This document shows, piece by piece, positions 43,237-53,149 of a stretch of DNA of 64,000 nt. Under the pieces are notes generated by a model. The model was not told where the DNA came from. It searched no databases and saw only the letters and a list, made by a program, of their open reading frames with translations. Source of the DNA: an uncultured bacterium (GTDB lineage Bacteria > Actinomycetota > Coriobacteriia > Coriobacteriales > Coriobacteriaceae); assembly GCA_905214425.1 (NCBI GenBank), contig CAJMLY010000008.1, positions 1 to 64,000 on the forward strand, read 5' to 3'. The position numbers and the translations under genes are program-made. Every line of letters begins with the position of its first letter. Position 1 is the first letter of the stretch.

Positions 43237-44667
43237 CTACTCGCCAAAGAACTCGTTGATCTTCTGCTCGTCGACGCCGAAGAACCACGTCAGGACAAAG
43301 CCGGCGGCGTAGGCAAGCAGCATGGCGGCAACGTAGCCGAGCTGCTGGCCAGGAACGACGATCAGCAGGCCAAACAGACCGGAAACGCCCTGAGAAACCG
43401 TGCCGATGTGAAGCAGCGCCGCGAGCGCGCCACCAAATCCGGCACCCAGGCAGGCCGTCACAAACGGGCGGACAAGCGGCAGCGTAACAGCATACATCAG
43501 AGGCTCGCCAACGCCCAGGATGCCAACGGGAATGGACTCTGCAACATACTTCTTGAGCTTGGCGTTCTTGGTCTTAAAGTACAGCGCCAGACCGGCACCG
43601 ACCTGGCCGCCGCCAGCCATCATAAGGATGGGCAGCAGGTAGTTGATGCCCTTGGTAGCGCCCTCGGGATCGTTGAGCATGGCGTGGATCGGCGTAAGTG
43701 CCTGATGCAGGCCGACGGAAACCAGCGGCAAAAAGCCTGCCGACAGGATATAGCCGCCCAGAACACCCAGCTTCTCGAAGATAAAGGTCAAAACGCTAAA
43801 AATGGCAGTCGTCAGCCATGCGCCAACCGGCTGGATGACGAGCATCAGAGCAAAGGCGCCGATGATGAGCACCAGCAGCGGAGACAGGAATGTATCGAGC
43901 GCGTTGGGCATAACCTTGCGAATCTGACGCTCCATCCAGGCAAAAAATGCGCCAGCGATGAGAGCCGCGATCATGCCGCCCGCGGCGGGATTGTACTGCG
44001 CATTGGTGAGCGGCAGCAGAATGGCAGTGGCAGGATCAGCCGCGCCAGGCGCAAGCAGGGGCATGGCACTGTTGGCGATACACATCATGCCGGCGATGCC
44101 GCCCAGCGCAGCGGAGCCACCAAACTCACGTGCCGCGTTATAGCCCACCAAGATAGGCAGATAGGCGAAGAGGGCCCAGCCCATGGAACGAATGCCCTGG
44201 TACCACCACTCGCCTGCAAGCGCGCCTGCCGTCGAGACGTTAATGACGTTGCAGATACCGTTGATGAGGCCAGCCGCAATGATGCCGGGAAGCAGGGCGA
44301 CGAAGACGTTGGAAATCTTCTTAAGGAAGGCCTGAACCGGTTTGGTCTCGTACTTGGCCTTCTGCGCGGCCTTGTTTGTGGCCGCAGCGTCAGCCACACT
44401 CTCGTCAGCAACGCCTTTCGCAAGGCCGGTGAGCTTGGAGAATTCCTCGAGCACCTTATTCACCTTGCCCGGACCCAGCACGATCTGCATCGTGTCGTCC
44501 TCAACAAGGCCCATCACACTGTCGAGCGCCTTAATACCCTCCGCGTCGACGTTGCCCGCGTCTTTGACGGTCACATGCAGGCGCGTCATGCACGCCGCGT
44601 TTGCCAGCACGTTGTCTTTACCGCCCAAAAGGTCCAGCAGCTTTTGAGCCAGCTCTTTGTTCGTCAT
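43237..44667 (-). CDS. murP: PTS EIIBC transporter, probably for N-acetylmuramic acid (MurP-like)
   Basis: A 476-residue phosphotransferase permease. The EIIB domain (1-90) has its phospho-cysteine Cys26 in NAACMTRLHV, followed by an EIIC membrane domain from about residue 110 with GGIAGMMCIAN and GVGEPLMYAVTLPL motifs of the glucose/sucrose class. No EIIA domain is attached, so a general EIIA must serve it. It would import and phosphorylate MurNAc. GGAGGAG precedes the ATG. Substrate specificity is inferred from murQ and mupG. Confidence 0.9.
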   Translation of the reverse strand: MTNKELAQKLLDLLGGKDNVLANAACMTRLHVTVKDAGNVDAEGIKALDSVMGLVEDDTMQIVLGPGKVNKVLEEFSKLTGLAKGVADESVADAAATNKAAQKAKYETKPVQAFLKKISNVFVALLPGIIAAGLINGICNVINVSTAGALAGEWWYQGIRSMGWALFAYLPILVGYNAAREFGGSAALGGIAGMMCIANSAMPLLAPGAADPATAILLPLTNAQYNPAAGGMIAALIAGAFFAWMERQIRKVMPNALDTFLSPLLVLIIGAFALMLVIQPVGAWLTTAIFSVLTFIFEKLGVLGGYILSAGFLPLVSVGLHQALTPIHAMLNDPEGATKGINYLLPILMMAGGGQVGAGLALYFKTKNAKLKKYVAESIPVGILGVGEPLMYAVTLPLVRPFVTACLGAGFGGALAALLHIGTVSQGVSGLFGLLIVVPGQQLGYVAAMLLAYAAGFVLTWFFGVDEQKINEFFGE

Positions 44668-44724
44668 AACTCCTCCTTGTATCGGGTATCTCTTCTGGAT
44701 GTCACATCTGCTTACGCCGTGCAC

Positions 44725-45648
<924 letters not shown>

Positions 45649-45658
45649 TTCATTCACC

Positions 45659-46510
45659 TCATCTTTCCTGTTTCTCGATGTAGTTTTGCTTAATGACATG
45701 CGTCGCCCGCTCGTAGTCGCTGGCAACGTAAGCAGCGTACAGGGCATCGACAACCATAAGCTGGGCCATACGCGAAGCCATGGCACCGCTGCGGACCAAG
45801 GGCTCACTCGCAGCGACGCCGAGCACGGCATCGGCCATGGTGGCAAGCTTGGACGATCCATCTACTTTGGTCACGGCCACAACGGGGCAGTTGTGACGTT
45901 GAGCCTCGACGGTGCAGTCCAGCACCTCTCGCGTCAAGCCCGAGTAGCTAAAGGCGATTGCCATATCGCCCTCATGCATGTTCTTGGCACACAGAAGCTG
46001 ATCATGCCAGTCGTCGTACAGATGGCACACTTTGTCAACACGCATGAGCTTTTGCGCCAGATCGTGCGCGACCAAACGAGAGGCGCCGATACCGAACAGA
46101 TTGACCGCGCGTGCCCGCTTAAGATGGGCCGCGCATCGCTCCAAGACGCTGTAATCGAGCGTTCGCGCCGTCGCCTCGATCGTGCGTACGTTGCTTTTCA
46201 TCACCTTCCCCACGATACGTTCGACGCTGTCGTCCATGGAGATGTCCTCGAGGGCAACGTCTTTCTTATCACCCAAGAGCGCCAGTTCGGCAATCAGTTC
46301 GCGCTGGAACTCCTTGTAACCCGCAAAACCCAAGCGCTTGCAAAAGCGCAAAATGCTCGAGGGCGAGGAGAACGTGGCATCGGCAAGACCGCGGACGGAC
46401 AGCCCGACCACCTCGTGCGGATGAGCGCTTACGTATGCGATGACATTGCGTTCCGCCGGGCTCGCGCTGAGCTCACGTTCACGAAGCCGCAAAAGCAATC
46501 CGTTTGCCAT
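45659..46510 (-). CDS. murR: MurR/RpiR family transcriptional regulator
   Basis: A 283-residue regulator. An N-terminal RpiR-type helix-turn-helix (SVRGLADATFSSPSSILRFCKRLGF) precedes a C-terminal SIS sugar-phosphate domain (FGIGASRLVAHDLAQKL). It likely represses the murQ-PTS-mupG genes until MurNAc-6P binds. GGAGGTG lies 7 bases before the ATG at 46510. It is the first gene of the operon and so probably autoregulates. Confidence 0.92.
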   Translation of the reverse strand: MANGLLLRLRERELSASPAERNVIAYVSAHPHEVVGLSVRGLADATFSSPSSILRFCKRLGFAGYKEFQRELIAELALLGDKKDVALEDISMDDSVERIVGKVMKSNVRTIEATARTLDYSVLERCAAHLKRARAVNLFGIGASRLVAHDLAQKLMRVDKVCHLYDDWHDQLLCAKNMHEGDMAIAFSYSGLTREVLDCTVEAQRHNCPVVAVTKVDGSSKLATMADAVLGVAASEPLVRSGAMASRMAQLMVVDALYAAYVASDYERATHVIKQNYIEKQER

Positions 46511-46609
46511 CTCAAACACCTCCGTTGAGAAGAATTAAAGACCAACGAACGATTCGTACCGGATATAAACAGCTTTTACGGTACATTGTGCCGCATCGTG
46601 GCGCACAAA

Positions 46610-46633
46610 GGGCGAGCGTTCTACCGCTCGCCC
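46610..46633 (-). terminator. Hairpin after the VanZ-like gene
   Basis: The stem gggcgagcg/cgctcgccc is followed on the minus strand by TTTG. A weak terminator candidate for the gene ending at 46715. Confidence 0.6.
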
Positions 46634-46714
46634 CTCAAATCCGACCGCTCGGAAATACGCGCGACACAAAATAATTCAACGAGGTCGCATGATCAGAAAC
46701 GGGTTTGTTACCGG

Positions 46715-47290
46715 TTAGTGCCTCGCATGGGCGCCGATGGGGCGCGTCACGTGGTGCACCCATGCGGAGACCAGCAATACCAACAGCATGGCGGTGACAT
46801 AGCCCGCGGCATCGAAGCCCAGGTCGATCATGTCGAAATGACGACCAGGAACAAAGATCTTGTGCACTTGGTCACCGACAGAGCAGACGGCGCAAAAGAG
46901 CGCAGCGAGTACGTACCGGAATCGCGCGCATGGCAGGCACTCGCCCAGGCATGCCACGGTCGCCGAAGCAAACAGTCCGACAAAGAAGAACTCAACGGTA
47001 TGTGCGACGTGACGAATGTTGGCACCCATCCACAGACGAACGGGCGCAAGCGGGTCGGGATGAACGGTGGCAGTCGTTGAATCCGCGCCCTCGACGGCAT
47101 CCCCCGCCTGGGACTCCTGCGCGGCGTCGGGCCGCACGTCCGCGGCCCGTCCCTCCACCGCGCGCGCAGTGGACTCGCTGAGCGACGACGTCTGCTCCAC
47201 GTTTTGCTCCGTCAGTATCCAAATACTTGCCATCGTCACGACCAGCAGGGCAACCGAAATCCATCCGACTATGTGCTTCACACGCGCCAA
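46715..47290 (-). CDS. VanZ-like membrane protein
   Basis: A 191-residue membrane protein with about four helices. An N-terminal helix is followed by a 60-residue acidic and Ala-rich extracellular-type loop. The VanZ-type core follows, with NIRHVAHTVEFFFVG and FVPGRHFDMIDLGFDAAG. VanZ relatives affect glycopeptide tolerance or envelope functions; no van genes are nearby. The start is probably TTG at 47290, with AGG upstream, or GTG at 47281. Confidence 0.75.
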   Translation of the reverse strand: MARVKHIVGWISVALLVVTMASIWILTEQNVEQTSSLSESTARAVEGRAADVRPDAAQESQAGDAVEGADSTTATVHPDPLAPVRLWMGANIRHVAHTVEFFFVGLFASATVACLGECLPCARFRYVLAALFCAVCSVGDQVHKIFVPGRHFDMIDLGFDAAGYVTAMLLVLLVSAWVHHVTRPIGAHARH

Positions 47291-47401
47291 GGGCTAGCCT
47301 CCGTCTGTTTTTGAGCAGCAGCGAGTGTACCCCCAAATGCAGTTGTCTCCGTAGCGAAATCCAAAATGTTCGAATTGGGGCGCCAATGGGCCGTGGCGCC
47401 C

Positions 47402-48007
47402 CTACTCCATCTCGCGCATCCAGCGATCGAAGGTCCCCACGCACACGCCTAGCCGCTTTGCCGCCTGACTCCGCGTGATATCACCCGCCTCATAGGTAAC
47501 GCGCACCAGCTCGAATTGCGGAGGACAGGGCTTGCGGGGCCGGCCAAAGCGCACGCCGCGCGCTCGCGCCGCCGCAATGCCCTCGGCTTGGCGCCGATGA
47601 ATGTTCTCGCGCTCCACCTGCGCCACATAGCTCAGCAGCTGCAAAACAATATCGGCAATCAAGGCACTCGTCACGTCTGACCCACTACAGTCTCTGGCGC
47701 GCGTGTCGAGCAATGGCATGTCCAGCACCACGATGGCAGCGCCGAGCTCTTTGGTTATGCACCGCCATTCCTCGAGGATCTCGCTGTAGTTACGGCCCAG
47801 CCGGTCAATGGAAAGCACCACCAGCACATCACCGGAATCCAACGCGCACAGCAGCTCGCGATACCGCGGTCGATCGAAGTCCTTGCCGCTCGCATGATCG
47901 GCAAAGATATTCGCCGGTTCCACGCCATAGGCGCCCAGCGCATCCAGCTGCCGATTCAGATTTTGATCACGCGAGCTCACCCGCGCATACCCGTACACCG
48001 TTGTCAT
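47402..48007 (-). CDS. Serine recombinase (resolvase/invertase family)
   Basis: A 201-residue small serine recombinase. Catalytic Ser11 is in YGYARVSSRDQ; the DRLGRN motif and the long E-helix end in HRRQAEGIAAARARG. A C-terminal helix-turn-helix (SQAAKRLGVCVGTFDRWM) binds DNA. It could be a resolvase or invertase of a mobile element, but no transposase or invertible segment with gix-like sites is apparent. GGGGAT precedes the ATG at 48007. A family G palindrome lies 22 bases upstream of its start. Confidence 0.92.
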   Translation of the reverse strand: MTTVYGYARVSSRDQNLNRQLDALGAYGVEPANIFADHASGKDFDRPRYRELLCALDSGDVLVVLSIDRLGRNYSEILEEWRCITKELGAAIVVLDMPLLDTRARDCSGSDVTSALIADIVLQLLSYVAQVERENIHRRQAEGIAAARARGVRFGRPRKPCPPQFELVRVTYEAGDITRSQAAKRLGVCVGTFDRWMREME

Positions 48008-48029
48008 CTCATCCCCGCTCTCTCGTAAA

Positions 48030-48070
48030 CCTCCCAAAAGGGAACAAGTTTATTTTGGTAGGTTTTATCT
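48030..48070. repeat. Family G palindrome, copy 1
   Basis: The arms cctcccaaaa/ttttggtagg enclose gggaacaagttta; ttttatct follows. A near-identical 41-bp element occurs at 61148-61188. It is located in the promoter region of the serine recombinase gene. Confidence 0.75.
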
Positions 48071-48128
48071 CCCCTATAGCAGGCGGAAGACGCAAGCACA
48101 CGAGCGGCAAGACGATTAATGCGCCACT

Positions 48129-48153
48129 AAAAAGGCGGCCCCAAAAGACCGCC
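48129..48153 (-). terminator. Terminator of the RNase R gene
   Basis: A short stem ggcgg/ccgcc, followed on the minus strand by TTTTT, 28 bases after the stop codon. Confidence 0.7.
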
Positions 48154-48180
48154 CCGTTCTCTATCAATCAGCAAATTCGG

Positions 48181-50316
48181 CTAATGAATAAGCCTGAAAT
48201 CCAAGTGCCCGCGCGTGGTGTTGACGCGCGAGACCTCGATGATCACGCGCTGCCCCAGCTCATAGCGAGCCCCCGTGTCGGCGCCCGTGAGCGTGAGCGC
48301 ATCCTCATCAAACTCGAACCACTCGTTGCCCAGACTCTTGATCGAAACCAAACCCTCAATCTGCGTCAGATCCAGGCGCACAAAAAGGCCCATGCTGCTG
48401 ACCCACGAGATCGTTCCGGCGTAGCGCTCACCCAGGCGGTCCTCGTAGTACTGGGCGATCTTGATCTTTTGCGTCGCATGGCTGGCGGCGTCGGCCGCAC
48501 GCTCGGCATCGCTGCACGCGCGGCAGATTTGCGGCAGGATGCGCGGCAGGGACTCGCGGCCCTTACCAATCAGCCGCGACGTACGCACCAAGGCGTCCTT
48601 GCCGCCCAGCCGCTCGTAGGCCAGCTGCAGCTTGAGTACGCGATGCACCACCAGGTCGGGATAGCGGCGAATGGGACTCGTAAAGTGGCAATAGCACGGC
48701 GCGGCAAGCGCAAAGTGGCCCTCGTTGCGCGGCTTGTACAGTGCGCGCTGCATACTGCGCAGTAGCAACGTGTTGACGAGCGGTGCGTTGGCCGTACCGG
48801 CTGCGGAGTCAACCGCCGCCTGCAGCTCGTCGGGGCTTCCCAGAGCAATGCCGGACGCGCGACGGCCATCGATGATACCCAGCTGTGTCAGCGCCACGGC
48901 GGCACCGTGCAGGCTGTCGGGACTGGGATCGTCGTGCACGCGATAGCAGGCCTCGATATCGCGGTCGGCCAGCCACTCCGCCACGCACTCGTTGGCCAGC
49001 AGCATGGCTTCCTCAATCAGCGACGTGGCGCACGAGCGCTCACGGGCCACGATCTGCACGGGCACACCGTCCCCGTCCAACAGCGCACGGATCTCGGCCG
49101 TATCAAAGTCGACCGAACCGCGCGCACGGCGAATACGACGGCGAAGCTCGGCGAGCTCGTTGGCAGCTACGAGGAAATCCCCCAAGTCGACGCTATAGCC
49201 GCGGGCGGTTTTCTCGCACGCAAGCCCGCGCTCGAGCGATTCCTCGCGCGAGGCTTCAACCGCGGCAATATCCTCGGCGGCACCCTCCAGCACCGAATAC
49301 TCCACCGCACCGGCACGTACCAGCAGCGCCTCGGCACCGTCGTAGTCCATGCGCACGCGCGAGCGGATCACGCTGGGATAGGGATCGTAATGGCGCACGC
49401 GACCCTGCGCGTCGAGCTCAATGTCGACGGTAAACGCCAGGCGGTCCTCGTCGGGACGCAGCGAGCACAAATCGTTCGACAGGCGCTCGGGCAACATGGG
49501 CAGCACGCGATCGGCAAGATACACCGACGTCGTGCGGTGACGGGCCTCCAGATCGATATGTCCGTCCCAGGCAACATAGTGCGAAACGTCGGCAATATGG
49601 ACACCCAGCTTGTAGCCACCCTCGGGCGTGCGCTCCAGCGAGATGGCGTCGTCAAAGTCGCGCGCGTCGACCGGGTCAATCGTAATGACAAAGCGGTCGC
49701 GCAGGTCTCGGCGAAGCGGGTCCTTGAGTGCCGAGGCCACATCGAGCGAAAGTGCCTCGGCCTCGGCAAGCGCGGCCTCGGGATACGTATCGGTATAGCC
49801 ATAGCGCGCCATCACATACTGAACGCCCAAATCGGGCGCATCATCGCCGCCAATACGGCGCTCGATCGTCACGGTGCCCGATTCCAGGCGCGTCGGATAT
49901 GTCAGAATGCGTGCGACGACCGCATCACCCGGATGAACGCCCAAGCGCTCCGCCGAGGTGTCCTCCGGCAGCATAAAGAAATCGGCCTTAAGGCGAGAGT
50001 CAAGCGGCTCGATCACCCCGAGCGGGCCGACGGTCTGATACGTGCCCACCACACTCATGGCTGCACGCTCGACGACGCCCTCGATTACGGCGCGTCGCTC
50101 GCCATGCGGGCTGTTCTTAATGCTCACGGCAACGATATCGCCGTCCATAATCTCGCGCTTGCCGCGGCCCATGACCTTGTAGTCGCCGTTTTCGGTTACA
50201 ACGTAGGCACTATGCTCATGGAGCTGCACGCGTCCGGTCAGACTCGGGCGACGCTCGCTGCGCACCGGCCCGCGCTTATTGCGAGCTCCACGCTTATGCT
50301 TGTTATTGCGCCCCAT
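48181..50316 (-). CDS. rnr: Ribonuclease R, 3'-5' exoribonuclease
   Basis: A 711-residue RNase R/RNB-family enzyme that degrades structured RNA and takes part in tmRNA-linked decay. It has an N-terminal basic leader and cold-shock-type domains, then the RNB catalytic core with DPVDARDFDDAISLE (metal-binding aspartates) and LPERLSNDLCSLRPDEDRLAF, and a C-terminal S1 domain (YAGTISWVSSMGLFVRLD). AAGGAGG precedes the ATG. Unlike in many Gram-positives it is not adjacent to smpB, which lies 8.5 kb away. Confidence 0.95.
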   Translation of the reverse strand: MGRNNKHKRGARNKRGPVRSERRPSLTGRVQLHEHSAYVVTENGDYKVMGRGKREIMDGDIVAVSIKNSPHGERRAVIEGVVERAAMSVVGTYQTVGPLGVIEPLDSRLKADFFMLPEDTSAERLGVHPGDAVVARILTYPTRLESGTVTIERRIGGDDAPDLGVQYVMARYGYTDTYPEAALAEAEALSLDVASALKDPLRRDLRDRFVITIDPVDARDFDDAISLERTPEGGYKLGVHIADVSHYVAWDGHIDLEARHRTTSVYLADRVLPMLPERLSNDLCSLRPDEDRLAFTVDIELDAQGRVRHYDPYPSVIRSRVRMDYDGAEALLVRAGAVEYSVLEGAAEDIAAVEASREESLERGLACEKTARGYSVDLGDFLVAANELAELRRRIRRARGSVDFDTAEIRALLDGDGVPVQIVARERSCATSLIEEAMLLANECVAEWLADRDIEACYRVHDDPSPDSLHGAAVALTQLGIIDGRRASGIALGSPDELQAAVDSAAGTANAPLVNTLLLRSMQRALYKPRNEGHFALAAPCYCHFTSPIRRYPDLVVHRVLKLQLAYERLGGKDALVRTSRLIGKGRESLPRILPQICRACSDAERAADAASHATQKIKIAQYYEDRLGERYAGTISWVSSMGLFVRLDLTQIEGLVSIKSLGNEWFEFDEDALTLTGADTGARYELGQRVIIEVSRVNTTRGHLDFRLIH

Positions 50317-50367
50317 GGCGCCTCCTTACTATCGATGGCCGTTTACACCCCAAGAGTCTACCCAAAT

Positions 50368-50451
50368 GATCCCTAAGGGACGGCAGGATTGAGGGTCACA
50401 TAGATAGACCAGCGCCACGATGATCCGCAATCCTGCCGTCCCCTCGGGATC
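50368..50451. repeat. Family E palindrome, copy 2
   Basis: The arms gatccctaagggacggcagg and cctgccgtcccctcgggatc, extended by attg/caat, enclose a 36-base loop. It lies between the ftsX terminator and the RNase R gene. Confidence 0.85.
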
Positions 50452-50483
50452 AAAAAAAGGGCCGTCCCCAAAAGAGACGACCC
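50452..50483 (-). terminator. Terminator of ftsX
   Basis: The stem gggccgtc/gacgaccc is followed on the minus strand by seven T residues. It abuts the family E palindrome. Confidence 0.88.
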
Positions 50484-50509
50484 GTTAAAGGAACGAATTC
50501 CAATCACGC

Positions 50510-51430
50510 CTACACGCGCAGATAGCGGCGCATGGCGATGGCGGAACCAAAGAGACCGATCAGCACGCCGACCAAAATCAGCGCGGCGTAGGTCACCAGG
50601 TAGTACTGTATCGGCAGCGCAAACGACATCCAGCCGATGCTCTCCTGCAGACGCGGAACCATCAGGTTACGCAGCAGCTCCAGCACGCCGATGGAAAGCA
50701 GCGAACCTAAGATGGCCTGCAGCACGCCCTCGGTAATGAACGGCCCGCGAATGAAGCCGTTGCTTGCGCCCACCAGACGCATGATCGCGATCTCACGACG
50801 ACGCGCCGTAATGGACAGGCGAATCGTGTTGTTAATGAAAATGAACGCGATAAAGGTCAGCAGGCCGACGAGCACCACAGCGGCGATACGGATGTAGTTC
50901 GTCACCTGGAACAGGCGACTCACTTCCTCCTGGCCGTACAGAACGCTCGCGTTAACGTCGCCGTCATCCGCGATCTTCTGAAAATCGGCGTTCTTCTTAA
51001 GCTTCTTGGCCGTGCTCTCGACCTTGGACGGATCATCCATCTCGATGGCGAACGAAGCCGGCAGCGGGTTCTGACCGTCGAGCGCGCTCATGGTAGCGTC
51101 GGCGTTGCCCGACATCTTGCTCGTGTACTCGGCCAGCGCGTCGTCCTTGTCCTTGTACGTCACGGACTTGACGTTGCTCCACGTCTTGAGCTCGGCCTCA
51201 AAGGCCTGAACATCTGCCTGGTCGGCGTCATCGCTAATAAAGGCGTTGATGACGACCTGATCCTCGACGGTGCCGATCACGGAGTTCAGCATCGCGGAAC
51301 CCATAATGAACAGGCCGATGATAAACAGCGAAAGGAAAATCGTGATGACGGCGCCGAGCGAGGTGGTCCAGTTACGGAAGAAGTGGCTGATTGCCTCTTT
51401 GAGCGAGTAGCCCACATTAGTTGGTGCCAT
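50510..51430 (-). CDS. ftsX: Cell division protein FtsX
   Basis: A 306-residue permease-like protein with four membrane helices. One follows a short N-terminal cytoplasmic part (SLGAVITIFLSLFIIGLF); three are C-terminal, including the RREIAIMRLVGASNGFIRGPF motif of the family. The large extracellular loop (about 60-165) would contact cell wall hydrolases. It acts with FtsE to control septal peptidoglycan cleavage. The start overlaps the ftsE end by 14 bases. Confidence 0.95.
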   Translation of the reverse strand: MAPTNVGYSLKEAISHFFRNWTTSLGAVITIFLSLFIIGLFIMGSAMLNSVIGTVEDQVVINAFISDDADQADVQAFEAELKTWSNVKSVTYKDKDDALAEYTSKMSGNADATMSALDGQNPLPASFAIEMDDPSKVESTAKKLKKNADFQKIADDGDVNASVLYGQEEVSRLFQVTNYIRIAAVVLVGLLTFIAFIFINNTIRLSITARRREIAIMRLVGASNGFIRGPFITEGVLQAILGSLLSIGVLELLRNLMVPRLQESIGWMSFALPIQYYLVTYAALILVGVLIGLFGSAIAMRRYLRV

Positions 51431-52637
51431 AGTTGCCGTAACCTCCCCTCTCCTGGTCGCGGATTACGTGGCCGCCCTCGAGGGCGATCACGCGACGGTG
51501 CATGCTATCGACCATCTCGCGGTCGTGCGTAGCGACGATCACGGTGGTACCGGTGCGGTTAATGCGCTCGAGCAGCTTCATGATGCCCAGCGAAATCGCC
51601 GGGTCGAGGTTGCCCGTGGGCTCGTCGCAAATCAGCAGCGGCGGACGATTGACCATAGCGCGGGCAACGGCCACGCGCTGTTGCTCGCCACCGGAAAGCT
51701 GATCGGGCAGCGAGCCCATCTGGTCGGCCAGACCGACCAGACGCAGCACCTCGGGCACCTGGCTGCGAATGACGCCCTTGGGCTTGCCGATGCACTGCAG
51801 GGCAAACGCCACGTTTTCGTAGGCGGTCTTTTGCGGCAGGAGCTTAAAGTCCTGGAACACGGCGCCAATCTGACGACGCAAGAACGGAACCTTGCGGTTC
51901 TTGATCTTCATAAGATCCTGGCCGGCGACCAAAATGCGGCCGCTGGTGGGCTTGACGTCGCGGTTGAGCGTCGACAGCAGCGTGGTCTTACCCGAGCCGG
52001 AGTGACCGACCAAAAAGACGAACTCGCCCGGATAGATCTCGATGTTGATGTCGTCGAGTGCGGGCTTGTTGGGCTGCGCCGGATAGATCTTGGTGACGTG
52101 CTCCATAAGGATGACGGGCTCGACACCGGCCTGCTTAGCCATCTTTTTGCGGCTGGCCTGCGGGTCGATGGGCGCAAACACCGACGTGAAGTCGGGGTTG
52201 TTGAGCGCGTTGTCGAGGCTTGCGACCTCGGCGGCCTGATCGCGCTCGACCACGGGAGCCGCAGGCTGCGTGGGGTCGGGAATGCCGGCAAAAAGACCGG
52301 ACTGCGCGGGCTGCGGCGCGGGAGCCGCAGGGGCCATCGGATCGGGGATGCCGGCCATGGTAGGCTGCGGCGTGGCGGCGCTCGTCTGAGGCTGAGCCAC
52401 GCGGGCGGTCACCGTCTGAACGGGATCAAAGCCAGCCGTGCCGGAAAGCGCAACATCGTTGTTGGGGTTGTAGGCAAGGGGATCTGCCGCCGGCTGTGCC
52501 TGATCTGCCGGCTGTGCGGGGATCGGGCTCAACAGCTGATCCTCTGAATCCGGAGTGGCGAAACGACTGCCCGCGACGCTCGGCTGCGTCTTGGGGGCTT
52601 TATCGCCCGCACCGGAGGTACGGAAGTGGTTACCCAC
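51417..52637 (-). CDS. ftsE: Cell division ATP-binding protein FtsE with long N-terminal extension
   Basis: A 406-residue protein. The FtsE ABC domain occupies about 174-406: Walker A GHSGSGKTT near residue 211, FQDFKLLP, signature LSGGEQQR, Walker B LLICDEPT and H-loop ATHD. Normal FtsE is about 230 residues; here a 173-residue Pro/Ala/Gln-rich region precedes it, with two AGIPDP repeats at 95-100 and 117-122. The extended start is a GTG with AAGGAG 5 bases upstream, so the extension is very likely real. It energises FtsX. Confidence 0.94.
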   Translation of the reverse strand: MGNHFRTSGAGDKAPKTQPSVAGSRFATPDSEDQLLSPIPAQPADQAQPAADPLAYNPNNDVALSGTAGFDPVQTVTARVAQPQTSAATPQPTMAGIPDPMAPAAPAPQPAQSGLFAGIPDPTQPAAPVVERDQAAEVASLDNALNNPDFTSVFAPIDPQASRKKMAKQAGVEPVILMEHVTKIYPAQPNKPALDDINIEIYPGEFVFLVGHSGSGKTTLLSTLNRDVKPTSGRILVAGQDLMKIKNRKVPFLRRQIGAVFQDFKLLPQKTAYENVAFALQCIGKPKGVIRSQVPEVLRLVGLADQMGSLPDQLSGGEQQRVAVARAMVNRPPLLICDEPTGNLDPAISLGIMKLLERINRTGTTVIVATHDREMVDSMHRRVIALEGGHVIRDQERGGYGNYGTN

Positions 52638-52741
52638 TGGTGCTCCTTATCGTCGTGCGTTTAAACTACATGAGCGCTTTGTATTTTAGCAGCATTGCCT
52701 TTGCTGCACATAAGAAGCATGGCGTGCTTAGGGATCTCGTC

Positions 52742-52864
52742 GGTCGGGCACAGGGTTACTCTCCAAATCGTCCTCGGACATGTCGGAGCCCCCGCTGCGC
52801 GCTTTGCGCGGCGGGGGCTCCTCCGTCCTGCGGAAAGATTTGGAGAGTAACCCTGTGCCCGACC
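52742..52864. repeat. Family H: 123-bp near-perfect long palindrome
   Basis: The outer arms (ggtcgggcacagggttactc and its complement, extended to about 28 bases) and an inner stem ggagcccccgc/gcgggggctcc form one long hairpin. It lies 105 bases upstream of the ftsE start, between ftsE and a plus-strand gene. No ORF in it is credible. Confidence 0.85.
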
Positions 52865-52993
52865 TGCGGTAACTAAGGGGTCGCTGCGTTTTACTTGGGG
52901 TGCTGCATATACAAAGTTGGAAGGGTCTGAATTGCGCTTTGTCGATATATGCCCTTTTCCCTGATGGGACCGTGCTTGAGGGGCGTCTTCATG
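52865..52993. other. Low-GC intergenic segment
   Basis: This stretch between the long palindrome and family B copy 3 is lower in GC than its surroundings. No gene is supported. It may carry a plus-strand promoter for the zinc-ribbon gene (TTGCGC followed by TATATG). Confidence 0.35.
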
Positions 52994-53060
52994 AGTTGCG
53001 GTGAAATAGGGACTGTTTTACCAGTTAAAAGGTCTAATCAGTCCCTATTTCACCGCGACT
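52994..53060. repeat. Family B palindrome, copy 3 (67 bp)
   Basis: The arms agttgcggtgaaatagggact and agtccctatttcaccgcgact flank an AT-rich loop. It bounds the zinc-ribbon gene on the left. Confidence 0.92.
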
Positions 53061-53149
53061 TCAATTAAGGCTAATTGTTGCGCAACTCGAATTTGAATAA
53101 TCGCTTTACATTGGCCTCGATTGGAACGTCTATGGTTGTGGGGGCTGGT

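Noticed and set aside
47402..48070. Invertible DNA segment controlled by the serine recombinase
   Set aside because: No pair of short inverted crossover sites flanking a promoter or gene was found; the nearby family G palindrome has its only other copy 13 kb away.
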